A stretch of DNA of 31,442 nucleotides from CADEED01 sp035701825 (GTDB lineage Bacteria > Pseudomonadota > Gammaproteobacteria > Steroidobacterales > Steroidobacteraceae), in contig DASSRK010000128.1 of assembly GCA_035701825.1 (NCBI GenBank), forward strand, positions 1 to 31,442. Direction: 5' to 3'. Positions 22,878 through 31,442 of this stretch are shown one piece after another (positions within the stretch are counted from its first letter, which is position 1; the number at the start of each line of letters is the position of its first letter). A program made the position numbers and the translations under genes. The notes beneath the pieces are model-generated. The model made no database searches, was not told the DNA's origin, and saw only the letters and a list, made by a program, of their open reading frames with translations.

Positions 22878-24620
22878 TCAGAGGACAGCTCCCGCGGCGC
22901 CGAGCATCTGCCTGCGCACCATGGGGACCGGCGGCGTGCCGTACGACAGGAACCGGTCGTGGAACTGCTGCAGCGTGCCGTCCGGGTGCGCCGTCATCCA
23001 GTCGTTGCGCAGCTTGCGGATCATGAGCTTGCCGAGGGTGTAGGCGAGATAGCCGGGATCATAAGTGCCCCGCAGCGCCTGCTGGCGCGCGTTGCCGGCA
23101 TCGGCGAATGCCTGCTCGCGGAACATCGCTTCGGATTCGGCCAACGTCATGCAGCCGGTGTGCAGGCAGATGGCCGAGAGGAAGCGCACGTCGCGCAGCA
23201 GGGCATTGGTGAGCATGCCGACGCGCATCTCCGGGTCGCCGGCCCCGAGGCCGGCGTCGTACATCATCTCCTCGGCGTAGTGCGCCCAGCCTTCGCCAAA
23301 GGCGTAGTCCCACCACAGCGCGAGCACGCGCGACGGGTTGGCGTTGGAGAACTGCGACTGCAGGTAATGTCCCGGCCACACCTCGTGCGCCGACACGTAC
23401 AGCAGGAAAGCCTTGCCGGGGAGGTACGCGTTGCGCTCGGCGGCGCTCCACTTCGCATCGGGTGGCGACACGTAGTAAGTCGCCTTGACCGTCGGATTCT
23501 CGAACGGCCCCGGGATGCTGATGTACGCGAAGTTGCCGCGGTTGAACGGCGGCGACTCGGCCACCGATGCCTGCTCCTGGCTCGGGATCGTGACCAGGTG
23601 CTGGTCGGAGACGAATTGCCGCAGTTGCGCGAGCTGCGCACGCGCGCCCTCCACCGTGCCGCCGCGCGGCTTGTCGGCGCGCATCTTGTCGACGCAGGCG
23701 GCAAGCGTGGCGCCGGGCGCGAAGGCCTTGCAGGCCTCGGTCAGCGCCGTGCGGTTGCGCTCCAGGTCCTGGCGGCCGACGAGCTCGAGCTGCTCGAGCG
23801 GCACGTCGACCTGCTCCGTGACGCGCAGCATCTCGGAAAATCCCGCCGGACCGAGCGCGAAATCATCGCCGGCGTGCGCGCGTTGCGCCTCCATCCACCG
23901 GGCCAGTGCCTGCATGGCCTCGGCGGCGGCGCGCGTCGCGGCCGCGAGCTCCTCGCGCTTCGCGCCCTGCGGAAGCTGCGCGAGGATGGGCGGCATCTCG
24001 TCGCGGAAGAAGCTGGCATAACCGCCGAACCCGGCGGTGCCGCGCTCGATGAATGACCTCGGAAGCGATGAACCCAGGTTCGCCTGGATGGCCGTCGCCA
24101 GTCGCGGGATGGCGCGCGCGTAGCCGAGGAAGCCCTCGAGGCGCTTCTCGAGCGGCGCGTACTCGCGCGTCAGATACATCGACGGATCGAGCTTCTCGAT
24201 GTACCAGGCCGGGTTGCGGAACGGCGCCTGCACGGTCGCGCGCCAGAAGATCTCGGTGTCGATGACCCAGCGCAGGTACTCGCGTTCGTAGCGCTGCGCA
24301 TCGGTGAGCGCGCCGGGGTCGAACTTGTCGAGCTGCTCGCGCTGCTCGCGCAAGGCCGCGACCTCCGCGTCGAGGGCCGCGCGGCTCCAGTCGGGCATCT
24401 GGCCATCGTATTCGTGTCGGCCGGATTGCACCGCGAAGTAGGGATCCGCCCGGAAGCGCGCCTCGATGAAGGCATCGGCGAAGGCCGGCCAGTCCTGCGC
24501 CGCGGCCTGCGGCGCCGTGGCGGACGGCGCCGGCCCGGGGCCCGGCTGCTCGCGTGAGCAGGCGGTGATCAGAAGTACGAAGAGGCCCGTGGCAAGGGCG
24601 AGGGTTCTGGACAGGTGCAT
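22878..24620 (-). CDS. DUF885 family protein, lipoprotein, putative metallopeptidase
   Basis: This is a 580-residue protein. The N-terminal signal with lipobox LITAC (Cys21) is followed by a low-complexity linker (PGPGPAPSATAPQ). The DUF885 core includes FRNPAWYIEKLDPSMYL, PRSFIERG, YISIPGPFEN, the metal-like motif HEVWPGHYLQ (His412, Glu413, His418), and GEGWAHYAEEMMYDAG. The HExxxxH plus EGWAHYAEE pattern resembles a zinc peptidase, and DUF885 is placed near M32-like carboxypeptidases, but activity is poorly characterised. It is presumably anchored in the periplasm. The start at 24620 is supported by the signal sequence. It follows hemJ by 61 nt and may have its own promoter. Confidence 0.88.
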   Translation of the reverse strand: MHLSRTLALATGLFVLLITACSREQPGPGPAPSATAPQAAAQDWPAFADAFIEARFRADPYFAVQSGRHEYDGQMPDWSRAALDAEVAALREQREQLDKFDPGALTDAQRYEREYLRWVIDTEIFWRATVQAPFRNPAWYIEKLDPSMYLTREYAPLEKRLEGFLGYARAIPRLATAIQANLGSSLPRSFIERGTAGFGGYASFFRDEMPPILAQLPQGAKREELAAATRAAAEAMQALARWMEAQRAHAGDDFALGPAGFSEMLRVTEQVDVPLEQLELVGRQDLERNRTALTEACKAFAPGATLAACVDKMRADKPRGGTVEGARAQLAQLRQFVSDQHLVTIPSQEQASVAESPPFNRGNFAYISIPGPFENPTVKATYYVSPPDAKWSAAERNAYLPGKAFLLYVSAHEVWPGHYLQSQFSNANPSRVLALWWDYAFGEGWAHYAEEMMYDAGLGAGDPEMRVGMLTNALLRDVRFLSAICLHTGCMTLAESEAMFREQAFADAGNARQQALRGTYDPGYLAYTLGKLMIRKLRNDWMTAHPDGTLQQFHDRFLSYGTPPVPMVRRQMLGAAGAVL

Positions 24621-24640
24621 GGCGGGCGAACCTGCGTCGT

Positions 24641-24664
24641 GAGGGTGTGGGTGACCCTCTTATA
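24641..24664 (-). promoter_or_regulatory. -10 box and small leader hairpin of the DUF885 gene
   Basis: TATAAG on the minus strand (24664-24659) is a plausible -10. GAGGGT and ACCCTC (plus-strand 24641-24646 and 24654-24659) form a 6-bp stem right after it. This would give a 5' leader of about 30 nt. It could instead be a weak attenuating hairpin at the end of the heme operon; no T-run is present. Confidence 0.3.
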
Positions 24665-24681
24665 CCCGACCCCGCCGCGAT

Positions 24682-25143
24682 TCAGAACGGCTTCACGACC
24701 GCCAGGATGACGATGCCGATCAGGAGCAGCGCGGGAACCTCGTTGAACAGGCGGTACCAGCGCTCGGAACGCGCGTTGCGGTCGGCCGCGAACTGCTGCA
24801 GCAGCGCCAGGCACGCCCCGTGGTAGCCGATCAGCAGGAACACCAGCACCAGCTTGAGCTGCAGCCAGCGCATGAGTAGATAGTCCGGGCTGGCGGCCAG
24901 CATCGCGACGCCGAAGCCGAGCGCGATCAGCGCGGCGATGGTCATGATGCCGAACAGCTTGCGCTCCATGATCTTGAAGCGCGCATTGCCGACCGGGTCC
25001 TCGATCGCGGTGACGGCGCCCCCGGCGCGCAGCGCATGCGCTCCTTGTATTTGCGCGTGGTACACGAACAGGCGCGGCAGGTAGAACAGCGCCGCGAACC
25101 AGCTCACCACGCCGACCACGTGGAACGCCTTCAGCCAGAGCAT
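24682..25143 (-). CDS. hemJ: HemJ protoporphyrinogen IX oxidase
   Basis: This is a 153-residue membrane protein with four predicted helices. The family pattern is clear: LWLKAFHVVGVVSWFAALFYLPR with the conserved His8, FKIMERKLFGIMT, and RWLQLKLVLVF with the conserved Lys97. HemJ (formerly UPF0093) oxidises protoporphyrinogen IX to protoporphyrin IX in bacteria lacking HemG and HemY, and may bind heme through the conserved His. The ATG at 25143 lies 13 nt inside hemH. It is the last gene of the heme operon and supplies the substrate for the ferrochelatase encoded immediately upstream. Confidence 0.92.
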   Translation of the reverse strand: MLWLKAFHVVGVVSWFAALFYLPRLFVYHAQIQGAHALRAGGAVTAIEDPVGNARFKIMERKLFGIMTIAALIALGFGVAMLAASPDYLLMRWLQLKLVLVFLLIGYHGACLALLQQFAADRNARSERWYRLFNEVPALLLIGIVILAVVKPF

Positions 25144-26120
25144 GCGGATTCTTCCCCGGCCAGCCGCCCCAGCACCACGGCGCGCAGCGCCGCCACGTGG
25201 TCGGGGCGCGCATTCAGCGCCGGTATGTAGTGGTAGGTCCCGCCACCCGCGCCGAGGAAGGCGTCGCGATTCTCCATGCCGATCTCCTCGAGCGTCTCGA
25301 GGCAGTCGGCCGCGAAGCCCGGGCAGACCACGCTCACGCTGCGCACGCCCCGCTTCGGCAGGCCGGCGAGCACCTCGATGGTGTACGGCTGCAGCCACCG
25401 GGCGCGCCCGAAGCGCGACTGGAAGGACACGCTCCACTCGCCGGCCGCGAGGCCGAGCTTCTGCGCCACCAGCGCCGAGGTGCGCTCGCACTGTGCGCGG
25501 TACGGATCGCCCTGGGCGACATAGCGCTCGGGCACCCCGTGGTAGGACATCAGCAGGTGCTGCGTGGCGCCGTGCGCGCGCCGGTGTTCGGCGATGCTCG
25601 CCGCCAGGGCCCCGATGTAGTCGGGTTGCGCATGGTAGTCGGACACGAAGCGCAGCGACGGCACGTGCCGCATGGCCTGCAGCGCCGCCGACACCTGGTC
25701 GAACACCGCGCCGCTGGAGGCGCCGCAGTATTGCGGGAACATCGGGATCACCAGGATCTGTTCCGCCCCGGCGGAGCGCAGCTTGGCGATGGCGTCGGGG
25801 ACTTTCGTGCCGCCGGTGTACAGCATGGCAAGCTCCACGGGCACCTGCGCCGCCGCCAGCGACTGCTCGAGCCCGCGGCGCAGCGCCTCGCTCTCGATCG
25901 CCAGCGGCGAACCCGCGGGCGTCCAGATGGCGGCGTACTTCTTCGCGCTGGCGCGCGGGCGCACGCGCAGGATGATCAGGTGCAATAACGGCAGCCACAG
26001 CCAGCGCGGCAGCTCGACCACGCGCGCATCGCCCAGCAAGCCCGCGAGGAAGGCGCGCACGTCGCGCGTCGCGAGCGACGCCGGCGTGCCGGAGTTCACC
26101 AGCAGGACGCCGGTCTTCAC
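25131..26120 (-). CDS. hemH: Ferrochelatase
   Basis: This is a 329-residue protein. It inserts Fe2+ into protoporphyrin IX. Signatures are GVLLVNSGTP at the N-terminus, IWTPAGSPL, LVIPMFPQYCGASSGAVFD, SYHGVPERYVAQGDPY (His194, the position of the E. coli catalytic His), FQSRFGRARWLQPYT, and VVCPGFAADCLETLEEI. The start is taken as the GTG at 26120, which overlaps the hemF stop by 4 nt (GTGA); a longer N-terminus from 26207 would lie inside hemF and does not look like this family. A soluble or membrane-peripheral enzyme is expected. Confidence 0.95.
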   Translation of the reverse strand: MKTGVLLVNSGTPASLATRDVRAFLAGLLGDARVVELPRWLWLPLLHLIILRVRPRASAKKYAAIWTPAGSPLAIESEALRRGLEQSLAAAQVPVELAMLYTGGTKVPDAIAKLRSAGAEQILVIPMFPQYCGASSGAVFDQVSAALQAMRHVPSLRFVSDYHAQPDYIGALAASIAEHRRAHGATQHLLMSYHGVPERYVAQGDPYRAQCERTSALVAQKLGLAAGEWSVSFQSRFGRARWLQPYTIEVLAGLPKRGVRSVSVVCPGFAADCLETLEEIGMENRDAFLGAGGGTYHYIPALNARPDHVAALRAVVLGRLAGEESACSG

Positions 26121-27103
26121 GGGGCGCCCAGCCAGTCCCGGGGCTTCAGGTACTCCGCGAGGCGCGCCTCGGGCGAGCCCGGTTCGGGCCGGTAGTCGTA
26201 GCGCCACTCGGCGCGCGGCGGCAGCGACATCAGCAGCGACTCGGTGCGCGCGCTCGACTGCAGGCCGAAGCGCGTGCCGCGATCGAAGGCCAGGTTGAAT
26301 TCGACGTAGCGGCCGCGGCGCACGCGCTGGAAATCCTGCTCGCGCGCGCCGAACGGCGTACCGCGGCGCGCCTCGACGATGCGCACGTAGCTGTCGAGGT
26401 AGGCGTCGCCGATGCGGCGGATCAGCGCGAAGCAGTGCTCGAAGTCGCCGCCGATCTCGGCGTGCGCATCATTGAGGTCGTCGGCGAACAGGCCGCCGAT
26501 GCCGCGCGTTTCGGCGCGATGCGGCAGCCAGAAGTACCGGTCGCAGGCCTCCTTGAGCAGTGGATAGGCGCGCGGGCCGGCCGGCGCGCAGGCCGCCTGC
26601 GCGGCGCGATGCCAGGCGCGCGCGTCCTCGTCGAAGGGATAGACCGGCGTGAGGTCGAATCCGCCGCCGAACCACCACATCTCGCCGCCGCGCGCCGTGA
26701 ACAGCCGCACGTTGGCATGCGAGGTCGGCGCATACGGATTCACCGGGTGCACCACGCAGCTCGTGCCCATCGCGCGGAACGGCTGGCCGGCAAGCTCCGT
26801 GTGCCGCTCGCTCGCGGCCGCGGGTAGTTTGGCGCCGGCGACGTCGCTGAACGCCACGCCGGCACGGTCGAAGGTCGCGCCGTTCTCGATGAGCGACAGG
26901 CGGCCGTTGCCGGAGAGCACGTCGCCCGCCGGGCGCTGCCATTCGTCGCGGCGCTGCGGCGCCTGCGGGTCGAGTGCCTGCCAGGCGTCGCTCAGGCGCG
27001 TGTGCAGGCCGGTGAAGTACTCGCGCGCGGCGTTGATCTCGGCGGCGCCGATGGGCGTCACCCGGGCCGCGCCGGGCGCGCGCGTGGGGGACTCGGCGTT
27101 CAT
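26117..27103 (-). CDS. hemF: Oxygen-dependent coproporphyrinogen III oxidase
   Basis: This is a 328-residue protein. It oxidatively decarboxylates coproporphyrinogen III to protoporphyrinogen IX using O2. Conserved HemF stretches are FRAMGTSCVVHPVNPYAPTS, WWFGGGFDLTPVYPF, RGIGGLFADDLN, FGAREQDFQRVRRGRYVEFN, and LLMSLPPRAEWRYDY. The ATG at 27103 overlaps the stop of the response-regulator gene by 4 nt (ATGA), so translation of the regulator and hemF should be coupled. Requirement for O2 suits an aerobic organism; no oxygen-independent HemN is in the window. Confidence 0.96.
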   Translation of the reverse strand: MNAESPTRAPGAARVTPIGAAEINAAREYFTGLHTRLSDAWQALDPQAPQRRDEWQRPAGDVLSGNGRLSLIENGATFDRAGVAFSDVAGAKLPAAASERHTELAGQPFRAMGTSCVVHPVNPYAPTSHANVRLFTARGGEMWWFGGGFDLTPVYPFDEDARAWHRAAQAACAPAGPRAYPLLKEACDRYFWLPHRAETRGIGGLFADDLNDAHAEIGGDFEHCFALIRRIGDAYLDSYVRIVEARRGTPFGAREQDFQRVRRGRYVEFNLAFDRGTRFGLQSSARTESLLMSLPPRAEWRYDYRPEPGSPEARLAEYLKPRDWLGAP

Positions 27104-27792
27104 GGCGCGCTCCGGAAAAGGTACCCGCGCCCGCGCAGCGTCACGATGTGCACCGGGTTCTCGGGATCCGGTTCGAACAGCCGCCGCAGGCGCAGGATGA
27201 AATTGTCGACCGTGCGGTCGGTGGGGAACTGGTCCATGCCCCACACCTCTTCCAGCAGGTCGGTGCGGGTCAGCGCGCGGTTCTCGTTGGCCGAGAACAC
27301 TTCCATGAGCCGCAGCTCCTTGTCGGAGAGCGACACCTCGCCTTCGTTGGTCAGCGCCTGGCCGGTGTCGAAGCGCACCCAGTAACGCGCGAACGCCAGC
27401 CGCGGTGGCGCGCTCGGCGCGCGTCCGCCGGCACGGCGCAGCAGCGCGCGCACGCGTGCCAGCAGCTCGTTGACGTCGAAGGGCTTGGGTAGATAGTCGT
27501 CGGCGCCGGCGTCCAGGCCGCGCACCTTGGAGGTGGTGTCGCTGCGCGCGGTCAGCATCAGGATGGGCACGTTGATCCCCTGGTCGCGCGCGAAGCGCGT
27601 CAGCGCGAAGCCATCGCCGCCCGGCAGCATCACGTCGAGGATGGCGAGCTGGAAATCCTGCCTGGCGAGCAGTTCCTTGCCCTGCTCGAAGTTTTCCGCC
27701 GCGACGATGTCGTAGCCCGCGTGCCGCAGGTTGACGGCCACGAGCTCGCGCACCAGGCGCTCGTCCTCGACGATGGCGATGCGGTCACCCAT
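27100..27792 (-). CDS. OmpR/PhoB-family response regulator inside the heme operon
   Basis: This is a 230-residue protein. The receiver has IVEDERLV (Glu9, Asp10), the phosphoacceptor Asp53 in AILDVMLPGGDG, Thr81 in MLTARSD and Lys103 in DDYLPKPFDV. The C-terminal winged helix reads SLSDKELRLMEVFSANENR, LTRTDLLEEVWGMDQFPTDR and TVDNFILRLRRLFE, ending in HIVTLRGRGYLF. It is the partner of the kinase at 27785-28828 (8-nt overlap). Its stop overlaps the hemF start. Whether it regulates the heme genes themselves is unknown; the arrangement suggests it. Confidence 0.95.
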   Translation of the reverse strand: MGDRIAIVEDERLVRELVAVNLRHAGYDIVAAENFEQGKELLARQDFQLAILDVMLPGGDGFALTRFARDQGINVPILMLTARSDTTSKVRGLDAGADDYLPKPFDVNELLARVRALLRRAGGRAPSAPPRLAFARYWVRFDTGQALTNEGEVSLSDKELRLMEVFSANENRALTRTDLLEEVWGMDQFPTDRTVDNFILRLRRLFEPDPENPVHIVTLRGRGYLFRSAP

Positions 27793-28827
27793 GCACGGTG
27801 CCCTGTCGTGCGGCCGGCAGCGCGCCGGCCGGCGCCAGCTGCAGCGTCACGCTGAAGACCGCGCCCTGCCCGGGCCCCGCGCTGAACGCGCTGATGTCGC
27901 CGCCCATGCGCCGCGCCAGCTGGCGCGCGATCGAAAGTCCCAGCCCGGCGCCATGCGTCATGCCCTCGCCGCTGCCGCGATCGTGCAGGTCGAAGATCTT
28001 TTCCGCGGTCTCGGCCGTGAAACCGCGGCCGCGGTCGCGGATGTCGAGCCGCCAGCGGCCATCGACCACGCTGCCATTGAGTTGCACGCTGCCGCCGCCG
28101 TACTTGTTGGCGTTGTCGAGCAGGTTCTCGAGGATGACGCGCAGCCCGTCACGATCGGCCAGCACCTGCGCGGCCTGCAACTGGCCGAGCTGCACTTCGC
28201 CGGGCGCCGCGGTGCGCGCGCGATGCGCCAGCAGGTCGTTGATGAACTGCACCGAGTCGACGGCCGGGACGCCTTCGCGCGAATCGCGCGCCATGGCGCG
28301 TTGGTAGGCGAGGATGGTCTCGGCCAGATGCTCGAGCCGGTCGCATTCCAGCTGGCCCAGCCGGATGAGCTCGGCGCGCTGCGCGTCCGGGATGCTGCCG
28401 AGCGCGAGGCTCTGCAGCAGGCCCTTGACGCCGGCGACGGGCGTCTTGAACTCGTGGCTGGTGAACTGCAGCAGCTTCTGCATGTCCTCGCGCTGGCGCC
28501 GCCGGCGCTGCGCCAGCACGTAGAGCACCACCAGGCTGCCGGACAGCAGCAGCGCCATCAGCGTGGACTCGCCGATGAGCATGAAATTGCGGCGCTCGTG
28601 GCGCGCGGCGATTTCCTCGAACCCCGCGACGCGCTCGGCCTCGTCGACGTCGGCGCGCAACTGCAGGACTTCGCGGTCGCGGCGCTCGCCCGCCAGCATT
28701 TCCTCGCGCAGCAGCACGGTCCACCAGAACACCAGCGACGCCGTGGTGAGCACGGTGAAGGCGAGCACCAGCAGCTCGGCCCGCTCCGCGATCCATTGGC
28801 CAAATCGTGGACGGAGGGAGCTGCGCA

Positions 28828-28828
<1 letters not shown>
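27785..28828 (-). CDS. Membrane sensor histidine kinase inside the heme operon
   Basis: This is a 347-residue protein. Two membrane helices (about 19-40 and 84-106) flank a short, charged, probably coiled-coil periplasmic segment of about 43 residues, too small for a known ligand-binding fold. The dimerisation/phosphoacceptor box is LLQFTSHEFKTPVAGVKG (His125). The ATPase has LENLLDNANKYGGG, IRDRGRGF and GAGLGLSIARQLA. There is no recognisable HAMP domain. The start codon shares one base with the hemL stop (TGATG), which suggests coupled translation. The signal is unknown; a redox, heme or envelope cue sensed through the helices is inference. Confidence 0.93.
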
Positions 28829-30162
<1,334 letters not shown>

Positions 30163-31046
30163 GTTTTGGGTCCTCTGGGAGATCTTGCGGTAGTTCGATG
30201 CGGGCCGAGGCCCAGCCCTGGTCGGTGGCAATGCCGATGGAGGCCTGGTTCCCGACGATGTGGCAGCCGAACGGTGTCGAGCAGCCGCCCTCGATGACGC
30301 GCAGGAATTCGCGCTCCAGGAACACGGCGCGCGCCGTAGGCGCATGCACGATGGCCGCGACCTGCGCCTCGACGTCGTAGTCGGCGGCGCGGCATTGCGC
30401 GGCCAGCGCGCCCTGCCCCGGCGCCGGCACCCACCACTCGGGCGAGAGCTCGAGCACCTCGAAGGCCGACAGGTCGAGCTGCAGGCGCGTGAGCCCGGCG
30501 GCGGCCAGCACGATGGCATCGACCTGCTCGCCCTCGGCGAGCTTGCGCAGCCGCGTCGGTACGTTGCCGCGCAGCGGCACGGCCTGCACCTGCGGCGCGT
30601 AGTGGCCCAACAACGCGGTCCGGCGCAGCGACGAGGCGCCGACACGCGCGCCGGCCTTTATCGGCAGCAGGCCGTCCTCGCGCGGCGCGTGGAACTCGCG
30701 CCGGATCAGCAGCCAGTCGGCCGCGCTGGCGCGCGGCAGGATGGTGCGGTTCCACAGCCCGGCGGGCTCCGCGGTGGGCAGGTCCTTCAACGAGTGCACC
30801 ACGAGGTCGATGCGCTTCCCGAGCAGCGCGACCTCGAGCTCCTTGGTGAAGAAGCCCTTCTCGACGCCGCCCGCCAGGTATGGCGTCTGGTCGACGTCGC
30901 CGCGCGTGGTGATCACCGTGATGTCCGAGTGCCAGCGATCGGCCGCGTCGTTGTGGGTGCGCAGCTCCGCCAGCACGGTGCGCGATTGCCACAGCGCGAG
31001 ATCGCTGCCGCGGCTGCCGATGCGCCACTCGCTCATGTTCGCCCGC

Positions 31047-31442
31047 TCACGGTGTCTCGCGCCTCGCGGCCGAGATGAACTGGTGCAGTACCGCGTTGAC
31101 CTCGCTGGTCACCTTGCGCGCGCGCTGCGGCGGCAGGCCCTCGAGCAGGCCCGGTAGTTTGTTCTGCATGAATTCGGCGCGCATCGCGGTCATCGCCGCG
31201 AGTGTGTCGCTCGGCGGCGGCGCGAGCAATGTCTGGCAGACCTTTTCGGCCGTGGCCGCGCATTCGGCATCCAGCGCGGCGTACTCGGCCTCGGGCAACA
31301 CCGCGCCGGGGCCATCGAGCAGCTCGTCCAGCGCCGTGAGCTGCCAGCCGGGCGCGGCGACGATCTGCAGGGGACTGCCCAGGTCGAACACGCGCCGGTC
31401 ATGGCCGGCCGGCAGCGTGAGCCAGGCATGCGGCGCGCCGGA
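31047..31442 (-). CDS. Unknown protein, N-terminus beyond the window edge
   Basis: The frame is open from the right edge to a stop at 31047, giving the last 131 residues. I do not recognise it. The visible part has a beta-like start (HAWLTLPAGHDRRVFDLG) and then a helical, Ala/Leu-rich region (LDELLDGPGAVLPEAEY, PGLLEGLPPQRARKVTSEV). No membrane helix or metal motif is seen. It is only 10 nt upstream of hemC on the same strand, so it is probably the preceding gene of the heme operon. Confidence 0.6.
   Translation of the reverse strand, partial: SGAPHAWLTLPAGHDRRVFDLGSPLQIVAAPGWQLTALDELLDGPGAVLPEAEYAALDAECAATAEKVCQTLLAPPPSDTLAAMTAMRAEFMQNKLPGLLEGLPPQRARKVTSEVNAVLHQFISAARRETP

Noticed and set aside
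22869..24056. Open frame of 395 codons on the plus strand
   Set aside because: It is antisense to the DUF885 gene, whose signal peptide and HExxxxH motif are clear.
27360..27370. CCGGTGTCG, a partial match to the operator
   Set aside because: Only eight bases match, and it is inside the response-regulator coding sequence with no promoter nearby.

Overview
The window reads as a single chromosomal stretch of a high-GC, aerobic Gram-negative bacterium. Lipoprotein signals, a large TonB-dependent receptor of the Xanthomonas/Caulobacter carbohydrate type, KduI/KduD, and heme enzymes of the oxygen-dependent branch (HemF, HemJ) point to a gammaproteobacterium near the Xanthomonadales/Nevskiales (for example Steroidobacteraceae). 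That placement is inferred from gene content, not from a marker gene. No rRNA, tRNA, CRISPR array, transposase or phage gene was seen.

Layout: (1) 1-2757: a MocR-type regulator cut by the left edge, divergent from a threonine-dehydratase-like PLP enzyme, followed by a GNAT acetyltransferase; the divergent region carries a direct repeat framed by an inverted repeat. (2) 2794-5603: a patatin-like lipoprotein, a tandem universal stress protein and a small DUF2934 protein. (3) 5665-8927: a FixL/FixJ-like two-component pair, then a degenerate receiver and an intact stand-alone receiver. (4) 8947-10289, minus strand: an M48 lipoprotein protease and a low-affinity iron permease family protein. (5) 10582-22195: a pectin/oligogalacturonate locus with a TonB receptor, two esterases, a secreted pectate lyase, an FAH-family hydratase, a LacI-type repressor, KduI, KduD and a beta-hydroxyacid dehydrogenase. 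(6) 22202-24620, minus strand: a small secreted unknown protein and a DUF885 lipoprotein. (7) 24682-31442, minus strand: a heme operon, unknown ORF-hemC-hemL-histidine kinase-response regulator-hemF-hemH-hemJ, in which every junction from hemC to hemJ overlaps.

The pectin locus is tied together by an 11-base word, ATGACACCGGT, present at four places by eye: in the promoter spacer of the TonB receptor, in the promoter spacer of the divergent pectate lyase/hydratase pair, in the last codons of the hydratase just before the LacI gene, and at the -35 of kduI. The simplest model is that the LacI protein at 18434-19528 binds this word and represses uptake, depolymerisation and KduI/KduD catabolism until a pectin-derived keto-sugar acid is present.

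The best candidates for something not well described are the membrane histidine kinase/OmpR regulator translationally coupled inside a heme biosynthesis operon, the operator-defined pectin regulon, a roughly 100-bp REPIN-like inverted repeat between the convergent esterase and pectate lyase genes, and several start codons placed 6-9 nt after a -10 box with no Shine-Dalgarno sequence, which suggests leaderless mRNAs.
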